Assembly (NCBI GenBank): GCA_964546375.1
Contig: CAZJJO010000002.1
Span: forward strand, 1 to 57,157
Length of the DNA stretch: 57,157 nt
Reading direction: 5' to 3'
Source: CAYVFM01 sp964546375
Lineage (GTDB): Bacteria; Gemmatimonadota; Gemmatimonadetes; Palauibacterales; Palauibacteraceae
Made by a program: the position numbers and the translations under genes. Positions within the stretch are counted from its first letter, which is position 1, and each line of letters begins with the position of its first letter. Under the pieces are notes generated by a model. That model ran no database searches, was not told where the DNA came from, and worked only from the letters and a program-made list of their open reading frames with translations. This document shows, one piece after another, positions 32,427 to 39,427 of the stretch.

Positions 32427-33212
32427 ATGGGCCGAATCATCTCCATCGCCAACCAGAAGGGCGGGGTCGGCAAGACCACCACCGCGATCAACCTCGGCGG
32501 CTCCCTGGCCGTGGCCGAGCAGAAGACCCTGGTGGTGGACTGCGACCCCCAGGGCAACGCGACCAGCGGGCTCGGGATCCGCAAGGACGTGGGCGATCCC
32601 TCGGTCTACGACTGCATCGTCGACGGCGTACCGGCCCGGGAGGCCCTCCGGGAGGAGGTCCACTTCCCCTTCCTGGACGTGATTCCCGCCAGCCGGGACC
32701 TGGCCGGGGCGGAGGTGGAGCTCATCGACCGGCCGGAGCGCCAGAAGGTGCTCCGGGGCGTCCTCGAGCCTCTCCGGGACGACTACGACTACATCCTGGT
32801 GGACGCCCCGCCCTCTCTCGGGATCCTCACGATCAACACGCTGGCCGCCGCGGACACCGTGCTCATCCCGATCCAGTGCGAGTACTACGCCCTGGAGGGG
32901 CTCAGCCAGCTCCTGAACACCGTCCGGCTGGTGCAGCGGAACATCAACACGGAGCTGGAGATCGAGGGCGTCCTCCTCACCATGTTCGACTCGCGTCTCA
33001 ACCTCTCCAAGCAGGTGGCGGAGGAGGCCCGGGAGTACTTCGGCAAGAAGGTCTTCGAGACGGTGATCCCGCGGAACATCCGTCTCGCCGAGGCGCCGAG
33101 CTTCGGGAAGCCCATCGCACTCTACGACGTCCTCAGCAGCGGGGCGCGGGGCTACCTGAGCCTGGCCCGGGAGATCATCCGACGGGACGAGAAGAAGCGC
33201 AAGGCGAGCTGA
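32427..33212 (+). CDS. parA: Chromosome partitioning ATPase ParA (Soj)
   Basis: 261-residue Walker-type ATPase that moves ParB-parS complexes over the nucleoid. Deviant Walker A KGGVGKTTTAINL, Walker A' VVDCDPQGNATSG, Walker B YILVDAPPSLG, and the DNA-binding/C-terminal PIALYDVLSSGARGY. The start is ATG 32427 behind GGAG, giving the canonical MGRIISIANQKGG; the open frame further upstream contains the parS sites and is not coding. First gene of the parA-parB-M23-bactofilin operon. Confidence 0.97.
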   Translation: MGRIISIANQKGGVGKTTTAINLGGSLAVAEQKTLVVDCDPQGNATSGLGIRKDVGDPSVYDCIVDGVPAREALREEVHFPFLDVIPASRDLAGAEVELIDRPERQKVLRGVLEPLRDDYDYILVDAPPSLGILTINTLAAADTVLIPIQCEYYALEGLSQLLNTVRLVQRNINTELEIEGVLLTMFDSRLNLSKQVAEEAREYFGKKVFETVIPRNIRLAEAPSFGKPIALYDVLSSGARGYLSLAREIIRRDEKKRKAS

Positions 33213-33229
33213 CCGGAGGGAGACTGCAC

Positions 33230-34129
33230 GTGGCGAACCAGGATCGGAGACTCGGGAAGGGCCTCGGGGCCCTGCTGGGCGAGTACATGGACGAGGGCGA
33301 CGAGCCCGCGGGCGCGGAGCGCCAGATCCGGGTGGAGCAGATCCGGCCCAACCCCTTCCAGCCGCGCTCCGATTTCGCCTCGGAGGCGCTCGGCGAGCTC
33401 GTGGAGTCGATCCGGGAGAACGGCCTCCTCCAGCCGCTGGTCGTCCGCCCGGCCGACGACGGCTGGCAGCTGGTGGCGGGCGAGCGCCGCTGGCGGGCGC
33501 TGCGCAAGCTGGGCTGGGACCGCGCCCCCGCCATCGTCCGGGACCTCGAGGACGACCAGATGCTGGTCCTGGCGCTGGTGGAGAACCTCCAGCGCGAGAA
33601 CCTGTCGCCCGTGGAGGAGGCGCTGGGCTACGAGCAGCTCATGGAGAGCTTCGGGCTCACCCAGAAGGAGGTGGCCGAGCGGGTCGGACGGGACCGGTCG
33701 ACCATCTCCAACACGTTGCGGTTGTTGAACCTGGAGGATGACGTCCGCCAGATGGTGGCCGACGGCCGCCTCACCGCGGGCCACGGCCGTGCGCTGCTGG
33801 GCCTGGAGGACCCGGACCGGCGACGCCGGCTGGCCCGGGAGATCGTCGAGGACGACCTCTCGGTGCGGAGCGTGGAGCGCCGGGTCCGCCGGCTCGCGGA
33901 GGGCGGCGAGGGGGAGGACACGGACGGCGACGGGGACGGGGACACCTCGCGGGACCCGGTGGCGCGGCGGGCCGAGCAGGTGCTCGAGCGGGCGCTGGGC
34001 ACGGAGGTGAGCGTCCGGCTCGGCGGGCGCGAGAGCGGCCGGATCGAGGTCGCCTTCCACGACAGCGAGGAGTTCGAGCGGCTCTGCGGGCTGCTGGCGG
34101 GCGACGGGGCCGACGAGATCTTCGGCTGA
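33230..34129 (+). CDS. parB: Chromosome partitioning protein ParB (Spo0J)
   Basis: 299-residue CTPase that loads on parS and spreads. N-terminal KGLGALLG motif for ParA contact, IRPNPFQPR, the CTP/nucleotide motif GERRWRA and ENLQRENLSPVEEA, helix-turn-helix TQKEVAERVGRDRSTISN, and a C-terminal dimerisation domain. A GTG at 33230 follows GGAGGG at a normal distance. A short acidic Asp/Gly-rich linker (EDTDGDGDGD) precedes the C-terminal domain. Confidence 0.96.
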   Translation: MANQDRRLGKGLGALLGEYMDEGDEPAGAERQIRVEQIRPNPFQPRSDFASEALGELVESIRENGLLQPLVVRPADDGWQLVAGERRWRALRKLGWDRAPAIVRDLEDDQMLVLALVENLQRENLSPVEEALGYEQLMESFGLTQKEVAERVGRDRSTISNTLRLLNLEDDVRQMVADGRLTAGHGRALLGLEDPDRRRRLAREIVEDDLSVRSVERRVRRLAEGGEGEDTDGDGDGDTSRDPVARRAEQVLERALGTEVSVRLGGRESGRIEVAFHDSEEFERLCGLLAGDGADEIFG

Positions 34130-34151
34130 GCCGGGGACGAAGGGGGACCGC

Positions 34152-34970
34152 GTGGGCGATCCGGACCGGAGCCGATGGACCCTGCTCCTCCTCCGGGACG
34201 ACGGGGTCCGCGTCGGCCGGTGGCGCTTCGGCCCCGCCGCGGGGATCGCCGCGGCGCTGGCGGGGCTGACCGCGGCGGTGGCCGCCGGCGTCGGCGCGGG
34301 GCTCTGGTGGGCCGGGCGCGCCGAGTCCGACCGGGTCCGGGCCCTGGCGTCGGAGGTCCGGGAGCTGCGGGCCGACCGCCGGCGGGTCGGACGGCTCGCC
34401 GACCGGCTGGACAGCATCGAGGGAGCCTACCGGCGCCTCCGGCGGGCCCTGGACGGGGGGGACGGACCCGCCGGCGACCGGGCGGTCGGGCTGCCCCCGG
34501 TGGCCGGGGCCGGGGCGGCGGACGCGCGGCCCCGGGACGGGGAGGACCGGTGGAGGTGGCCGCTGGCCCGCGAGGGGTTCGTCACCCGCGCCTTCGACGC
34601 CTCCGGCGCCACCGGTCACCCGGGCCTCGACGTGGCGGTGCCGACGGGCTCCTACGTCCGGGCCGCCCGTCCGGGCGTGGTGGTGGAGGCGGGGACCGAC
34701 TCCGTGTACGGCCGGTACCTCCGGCTGGAGCACCGATCGGGCGCCCGCTCGCTGTACGGGCACGCGGGATGGCTCTTCGTGGGTCCGGGGGACACGGTGG
34801 AAGGGGGCGAGGTGGTCGCCCTCTCCGGCAACACCGGGCGCTCGTCGGCGCCTCACCTCCACTTCGAGGTGCGCCAGGAGGGAGAGGCGGTGGATCCGGC
34901 GCGGCTCCTGCGTGGCGAGGTCGGGGGGTCGGGAACGCCGGACCGTGAAGAGAGAGGAGGATCGCCGTGA
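34152..34970 (+). CDS. M23 family metallopeptidase (membrane-anchored)
   Basis: 272-residue peptidoglycan endopeptidase-like protein. One membrane helix (about residues 28-54), a short coiled coil (RVRALASEVRELRADR...), then a LytM/M23 domain. Zinc ligands are visible as GHPGLDVA and PHLHFEV, with LYGHAGWL between them, so it should be active. It follows parB by 22 bases and overlaps the bactofilin start by four. M23 enzymes encoded beside bactofilins shape the cell wall in several bacteria. Confidence 0.9.
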   Translation: MGDPDRSRWTLLLLRDDGVRVGRWRFGPAAGIAAALAGLTAAVAAGVGAGLWWAGRAESDRVRALASEVRELRADRRRVGRLADRLDSIEGAYRRLRRALDGGDGPAGDRAVGLPPVAGAGAADARPRDGEDRWRWPLAREGFVTRAFDASGATGHPGLDVAVPTGSYVRAARPGVVVEAGTDSVYGRYLRLEHRSGARSLYGHAGWLFVGPGDTVEGGEVVALSGNTGRSSAPHLHFEVRQEGEAVDPARLLRGEVGGSGTPDREERGGSP

Positions 34971-35410
34971 TCGGATCGTCGGACCGGGAGGAGCGGGAGG
35001 CCTCGGACGTGGTCTCCATCGTCGGTCCCGGCATGGCCGTCGAGGGCGACTGCGCCACGGACGGGACGCTGCGGGTCGAGGGGCGGGTCGAGGGCTCCGT
35101 GCGGGCCGAGAAGGCGGTGGTGATCGGCGAAGACGGGGAGGTGGTGGGAGACGTGCACACCCAGGACGCCGTCGTGGCCGGGAGCGTGACCGGGACGATC
35201 GTGGCCCGGAGCCGCCTGGAGCTGCAGGCCACCGCCCGGGTGGAGGGCGACATCCGGTGCCGCCGGGTGAAGCTCGAGGAGGGCGGGTTCGTGGAGGGGC
35301 GCGTCGAGATGAGCGGCGACGGGCTCCCCGGGGACGAGGACGAGGGGGAATCCGGCCGTTCTCCACAGGGATCCACAGGGAGCGGCCCGGCCGGAGGGGT
35401 CGAGGCGTGA
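34967..35410 (+). CDS. Bactofilin (polymer-forming cytoskeletal protein)
   Basis: 147 residues. A short acidic N-tail, then the bactofilin beta-helix with repeating VEG/GxV steps (TLRVEGRVEGSVRAEKAVVIGEDGEVVGDV, partly quoted as LRVEGRVEGSV and VEGDIRCRRVKL). It polymerises without nucleotide on the membrane. The GTG at 34967 overlaps the M23 gene (GTGA). The last 15 codons carry a tandem 10-mer TCCACAGGGA that resembles DnaA boxes and give a low-complexity Gly/Ser tail. Confidence 0.92.
   Translation: MIGSSDREEREASDVVSIVGPGMAVEGDCATDGTLRVEGRVEGSVRAEKAVVIGEDGEVVGDVHTQDAVVAGSVTGTIVARSRLELQATARVEGDIRCRRVKLEEGGFVEGRVEMSGDGLPGDEDEGESGRSPQGSTGSGPAGGVEA
35362..35381. repeat. Perfect tandem 10-mer within the bactofilin 3' end
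   Basis: TCCACAGGGA occurs twice head to tail. Read as nonamers this gives DnaA-box-like TTCTCCACA (35359-35367) and GGATCCACA (35369-35377), ten bases apart; a third, TTTTCCACA, is at 35413-35421. Confidence 0.8.
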
Positions 35411-35436
35411 GCTTTTCCACACGGACGTGGGAAAGC
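35411..35436 (+). terminator. Hairpin directly after the bactofilin stop
   Basis: GCTTTTCCAC, six-base loop, GTGGGAAAGC: ten pairs with one wobble. It begins at the base after the stop codon. No T-run follows, so termination is not certain. It also contains a DnaA-box-like nonamer at 35413-35421. Confidence 0.45.
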
Positions 35437-35512
35437 CCGGCCGCGGGCCCGCCGTCGGGCTTCCCGGATCGGGCGGCCGCCTCCGATCTTCGCCGGCCCG
35501 GGACCCGCCGGG

Positions 35513-36484
35513 GTGCCTGAGACCGTGCACCCGCTGCTTCTCCCCAGCCTCTTCTTCGCGGGGGGGCTGGCCGCGGTGATCGCCGGGGCGGACTCGGTGG
35601 TCCAGGGCGGTTCGCGCATCGCCGACCGGATGGGGATCTCCGAGCTGGTCATCGGGCTGACGGTGGTGGCCTTCGGCACGTCGGCGCCGGAGCTGGTGGT
35701 CTCCGGGGGCGCCGCCATCCGGGCCGAGCCGGGCATCGCCGTCGGCAACGTGATGGGCTCGACGGTGGCGAACGTGGGCCTCATCGTCGGCGTCGGCGCC
35801 CTGATCAAGCCGATCTCGGTCCATCGCCGGCTGATCGTCCGGGAGAGCCCGCTCCTCATCCTGGTCCTGTCCATCGTGATGGCGCTCTCCTGGAACGGGG
35901 CGCTGGGCCGGGTGGACGGCCTGGCCCTGCTCGTGGGCTTCTGCATCTACCTCTGGTTCCTGTTCCGCTGGTCCGCCCGGGGGGAGGCCTCCCTCCCCGG
36001 GCTGGAGGAGGACGAGGAGCCGATCGACGAGGAGACCCGGGCCCTGGCGGCCGACTGGGCCCGGACGGTGCTGGGGCTCGTGGGGCTCGTGGTCGGGGGG
36101 CACTACGTGCTGGAGGGGGCCAACGCCCTGGCCGAGGCCTTCGGGGTGCCCGACGCCGTCATCGCCGCCACCATGGTGGCGTTCGGGACCTCCCTGCCGG
36201 AGCTGGCGTCCACGGCCGCCGCCGCCGCCCGCGGGCTGGGGGACATGGCCATCGGGAACGTCATCGGCTCCAACGTCTTCAACCTGGGGCTGGTCCTGGG
36301 GGCCAGCGCGCTCCTCCGGCCCCTGGAGATGGCGCCGATGCAGGTGATCCAGCAGGTGGTCCCGGCGCTGATCTTCTGCGTGGGCCTCATCCCGCTGGCC
36401 TACACCGGGATGCGGGTGAACCGATGGGAGGGCCTGACCCTGCTCCTCGGCTACGGGGGCTTCGTGTGGTGGGTGGTGATCTGA
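35513..36484 (+). CDS. Calcium/sodium (cation) antiporter, YrbG/CaCA family
   Basis: 323-residue inner-membrane exchanger with about ten helices. The two inverted alpha-repeats are clear: GLTVVAFGTSAPELVVS with GNVMGSTVANVG, and ATMVAFGTSLPELAST with GNVIGSNVFNLG. A charged cytoplasmic loop (LEEDEEPIDEETR) joins the halves. GTG start at 35513, 102 bases after bactofilin. It ends 164 bases before the antitoxin gene, with that gene's promoter in between. Confidence 0.93.
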   Translation: MPETVHPLLLPSLFFAGGLAAVIAGADSVVQGGSRIADRMGISELVIGLTVVAFGTSAPELVVSGGAAIRAEPGIAVGNVMGSTVANVGLIVGVGALIKPISVHRRLIVRESPLLILVLSIVMALSWNGALGRVDGLALLVGFCIYLWFLFRWSARGEASLPGLEEDEEPIDEETRALAADWARTVLGLVGLVVGGHYVLEGANALAEAFGVPDAVIAATMVAFGTSLPELASTAAAAARGLGDMAIGNVIGSNVFNLGLVLGASALLRPLEMAPMQVIQQVVPALIFCVGLIPLAYTGMRVNRWEGLTLLLGYGGFVWWVVI

Positions 36485-36534
36485 GCCGGGCCCGGGCCCC
36501 CTCCTCGCCGCCGCCCGGGGCGGCCTTGGCGGTC

Positions 36535-36563
36535 TTGTAAAGGCCACGCCTTCACTTTACTTT
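36535..36563 (+). promoter_or_regulatory. Promoter of the AbrB/PIN pair with overlapping inverted repeat
   Basis: TTGTAA (36535-36540), 17-base spacer, TACTTT (36558-36563). An inverted repeat GTAAAG (36537-36542) / CTTTAC (36555-36560) overlaps both hexamers with half-sites 18 bases apart, as expected for an autoregulatory operator. AT-rich compared with the surroundings. Confidence 0.55.
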
Positions 36564-36648
36564 CCCCAAAAGGGGCCGGACCGGCCGCCCGCCGGCGCGT
36601 TCCGGACCGGCCGGCCCCGGGACCCGGACGCCCGACGGGAGGTGGAGC

Positions 36649-36870
36649 GTGGCCGTCTCCGTGAAGATGTCCAGCAAGCACCAGATCGTGGTTCCGAAGG
36701 AAGCCCGGGAGGCCCTGGGGCTGGAGCCCGGCGACCGGCTGCTGGTCTCGGTCCGCCCGGACGGCAACCTCGAGATGGAGCCCGAGCCCCGGGACCTGGC
36801 CGCCGAGCTCGAGGGGGCCCTGGAGGACGTCGGCGCCGGGGGATGGTGGGAGGAGCTCTCGGATGGCTGA
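36649..36870 (+). CDS. AbrB/MazE-type antitoxin-like DNA-binding protein
   Basis: 73 residues with a swapped-hairpin AbrB/SpoVT domain: VKMSSKHQIVVPKEAREALGLEPGDRLLV. The C-terminal 25 residues (LAAELEGALEDVGAGGWWEELSDG region) are acidic and would be the partner-binding tail in a VapB-like antitoxin. GTG start behind GGAGGTGGAG. The PIN-like gene follows after 48 bases in the same frame. Confidence 0.88.
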   Translation: MAVSVKMSSKHQIVVPKEAREALGLEPGDRLLVSVRPDGNLEMEPEPRDLAAELEGALEDVGAGGWWEELSDG

Positions 36871-36918
36871 TCCGATCCGGCGTCCGCGGGGGAGCGGCCC
36901 CGCCCCGGCGAGGCCGGG

Positions 36919-37380
36919 ATGAGCCGGCGCGCCCGGTTCCGGGAGCGCCTCGAGGGGGCGAGCCTCGTCCACGTGGCGCCCCGACCCCTGGCCGCCCACC
37001 TGCTCGGGCGGGAACGCCACCTGGGGCTCACCCGCCTCCTCTTCGACGTCCTGTCGGAGGGGACCGTCGGGGGACAGACCTCGGCGATCAGCTTCTATCA
37101 GCTCCTGGTCGAGCCCTGCCGGAGCGGCCGGGAGGAGGAGGCCCGGCGCGTGGGCGACCACCTGGGCGCCGTGCGGGGCCTGGAGGTGGTGCCCGTCACG
37201 GCCGGGCTGGCCGCCCAGGCCGCCCGGGTCCGGGCCCGGCTCGGCGGCCGGACCGAGCGGGCGCTCCAGATCGCCACGGCGCTCGACGAGGGCGCCGACC
37301 TCTACGTGGACCTGGACTCGGGCCTGCGCCGGGTCGCCGGCACCGAGGTGCTGGACCTGGAGGACTACGCGGGCGCCTGA
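36919..37380 (+). CDS. Degenerate PIN-domain (VapC-like) protein
   Basis: 153 residues, in the toxin position of a VapBC-type pair. The fold pattern is recognisable: TSAISFYQLLVEP, GLEVVPVTAGLAAQAARVRAR, RTERALQIATAL, GADLYVDLDSGLRRV. Against the usual PIN residues, the first Asp is Ala20 (VHVAPRPLA), the conserved Glu is Gln61, the third acid (TPDAL) is Arg114 (TERAL), and only the last Asp (D133) is kept. So three of four metal-binding acids are gone, and RNase activity is unlikely. The frame is otherwise open and ordinary in codon use. Convergent with DUF1015 (ten bases). Confidence 0.75.
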   Translation: MSRRARFRERLEGASLVHVAPRPLAAHLLGRERHLGLTRLLFDVLSEGTVGGQTSAISFYQLLVEPCRSGREEEARRVGDHLGAVRGLEVVPVTAGLAAQAARVRARLGGRTERALQIATALDEGADLYVDLDSGLRRVAGTEVLDLEDYAGA

Positions 37381-37390
37381 GGCGGACCGC

Positions 37391-38737
37391 TCATCCTCCC
37401 AGCGTCCGGAAGAGCAGGCCCGAGGGGAGCTTCGGCCAGAAGTAGGTGGACTTGGGCGGAAGGCGCTCCCCGGACCGGGCCACCTCCAGCACCCGGTCCA
37501 CCGGGAGCGGCGGCAGGAGGAAGGCCGCGCCCTCCTCCCCCGCCGCCTCCACCGCGTCGCCGGCGTCCCGGTGGTAGGAGAGCAGGCCCTCCTCGACGGC
37601 GGCGTCGGGCTCCCGGGCGAAGCCGGGGCGCAGGACCAGCCGGTCGAAGACGGCGGAGGCCACGTCCGCCAGGTCCGGCTCGAGGCCCGCGGCCTCCCGG
37701 GCGCGCCGCAGGGCCCGGAGCCGGACGGGGGGACCGTCGGGGAGGACGGCCACCAGGGCGCCTCCGCCCTCCTCGGCCGCCCGGCGGGCCGCCCCGTCCG
37801 GGGCGCCGCGCGGGAGGTCGGCCGAACGCACCTCGAAGGAGCCCTCCAGCAGCCGGCGCCAGGCGCCGGCCTCCCCCTCGCGGTCTCCGGCGGCGCCGTC
37901 CGGCCCTCCTCCGCCGTCCTCCTCCGACCCCCCCGTGCCGTCCGGGAGCTCCGAGCGGGGCCCCTCCGGTCCCGGGGGCGGGCGGTCCAGGGCCCGGTGG
38001 GTCGGCAGGCACAGGAGGCCGGGGTCGGAGCGGCCCACCACGCAGGCCAGCGTCCAGGCCGCGGACGGATCGTCGGGCCGTCGCCGCTGCATGGCCAGGG
38101 CCGTCTCGTAGCGGTGGTGGCCGTCGGCGATCAGGGCCGGTCCCGCCCCGGCGGCCCGGCACAGCTCCCCGGCCAGCGTCCCGTCGGGCACGCGCCACAG
38201 CCGGTGGCGGAGCCCGTCCGGCGTCCGCGCCTCCAGGTCCGGGGCCCCGTGGACGGCGCGCTCGACCAGGGCCGGGAGCCGGTCCGCGGGGTCCGGCGCC
38301 ACCAGGAAGACCGGGGAGAGCTGCGCGTCGCAGGCCTCCATGAGGCGGAGCCGGTCCTCTTTCGGGCCCCGGTGGGTCGCCTCGTGGGGGAGCACCTCGC
38401 CCTCGGGGAACTCCGACAGCCGGAGCGCGGCGAAGACCCCGTGCCGGGTCCGCTCCCGGCCCCGGTGCTCGAAGGCCTGCCCGTAGACCCAGACGGCCGG
38501 CGCGTCGTCGGCACGGAGCAGGCCGTCCCGACGCCAGCTGCGGAGCCGCCCGGCGGCCGCCTCGTAGGGGTCGTCCCCGCCGGGCAGGACCAGCCGGACG
38601 GCGTTGAAGGGGCTTCGCTGGCGCAGCCGCCGGGCGGCGTCCGCGTCGATGACGTCGTAGGGGGGCGCGAGCAGGTCGGACGGATCGCCGGCCTCGTCGG
38701 TGTAGCGGAGGGCGCGGAAGGGTCGGAGCTCTGGCAA
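37391..38737 (-). CDS. DUF1015 family protein
   Basis: 448 residues. Matches DUF1015: FRALRYTDEAGDPSDLLAPPYDVID at the start (partly quoted as LLAPPYDVID), SPFNAVRLVLP, LPHEATHRGPKEDRLRLM, the signature IADGHHRYETAL, and C-terminal PPKSTYFWPKLPSGLLF. This is a ParB-like-fold family whose role is not settled; kinase activity on small metabolites has been suggested for relatives. A Gly/Asp/Pro-rich insertion (about 265-300) is not part of the usual domain. Nine bases after the DUF1802 gene, so probably co-transcribed with it. Confidence 0.88.
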   Translation of the reverse strand: MPELRPFRALRYTDEAGDPSDLLAPPYDVIDADAARRLRQRSPFNAVRLVLPGGDDPYEAAAGRLRSWRRDGLLRADDAPAVWVYGQAFEHRGRERTRHGVFAALRLSEFPEGEVLPHEATHRGPKEDRLRLMEACDAQLSPVFLVAPDPADRLPALVERAVHGAPDLEARTPDGLRHRLWRVPDGTLAGELCRAAGAGPALIADGHHRYETALAMQRRRPDDPSAAWTLACVVGRSDPGLLCLPTHRALDRPPPGPEGPRSELPDGTGGSEEDGGGGPDGAAGDREGEAGAWRRLLEGSFEVRSADLPRGAPDGAARRAAEEGGGALVAVLPDGPPVRLRALRRAREAAGLEPDLADVASAVFDRLVLRPGFAREPDAAVEEGLLSYHRDAGDAVEAAGEEGAAFLLPPLPVDRVLEVARSGERLPPKSTYFWPKLPSGLLFRTLGG

Positions 38738-38746
38738 GGGGCCGGG

Positions 38747-39319
38747 TCAGACCGCCCGCAGCATCCCCGTGCGCTGCAGCAGTCGGGCCTTGCGCGACAG
38801 GAAGCGGTCGTCCCCCGTCACGGGCTCGGCCTCGGCCAGGGGAAGGGGCTCCGGGAGGCGCCGCCAGCGCCCTCCGGCCTCCTCCACCGCGTCGGCGGGG
38901 AGCACCGCCGCCTCGGAGCGCTCCCGGATCCGGAGGACCAGCAGGGAGACCCGCCCTTCCGGGGCGGCCTCGAAGGTGGACCGGACGCCCGCCGAGCAGA
39001 GGGTGTGGTCGCCGTCCAGGGCCCGCAGGTCCCGGGGCCCCTGGAGGCGCTCCAGGTACTCGGCCGTGGCGTAGTAGCCGAGGCGCACGCGGCCGTCGTC
39101 GTGCCGCAGGTCCAGCAGGGCCCGGAGGCGGTCCTGGTAGGGCTCGGTGAGCCGTCGGGCGTCGCCCTCCCAACCCGGCAGGATCCAGAACTCCTCGTGC
39201 TCCAGGTCCCGGAGATCCTCCCCGCCGTCGGGCAGGAGGGTGAAGATCTGCTCGCCCCGGGCCAGGGCGTCGGCGGTGGGCGCCCAGACTTCCAGCGCGG
39301 CGTCGTTGCGGTCCTTCAT
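38747..39319 (-). CDS. DUF1802 family protein
   Basis: 190 residues. Family features: ALARGEQIFTLLPDGG, then HEEFWILPGWEGDARRLTEPY, matching the FW-hP-xx pattern of DUF1802. No membrane segments or known catalytic motifs. Role unknown. Located 108 bases after the E2 gene, upstream of DUF1015 in the same direction. Confidence 0.72.
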   Translation of the reverse strand: MKDRNDAALEVWAPTADALARGEQIFTLLPDGGEDLRDLEHEEFWILPGWEGDARRLTEPYQDRLRALLDLRHDDGRVRLGYYATAEYLERLQGPRDLRALDGDHTLCSAGVRSTFEAAPEGRVSLLVLRIRERSEAAVLPADAVEEAGGRWRRLPEPLPLAEAEPVTGDDRFLSRKARLLQRTGMLRAV

Positions 39320-39427
39320 GGGGCCTCGGCGGCGGACGGTCCGGCGTCTCGGGCTCGCGGCGGCGCGGTCGGGGGTCGGGGGCCGGTCCGGGAGAGGACG
39401 TCGCCCCCTTTCCGGGTCCGTCCCGCC

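Noticed and set aside
36862..36921. Alternative toxin start overlapping the antitoxin stop (ATG at 36863 region)
   Set aside because: That frame ends after about 19 codons and has no PIN features; the ATG at 36919 gives the PIN-like frame.
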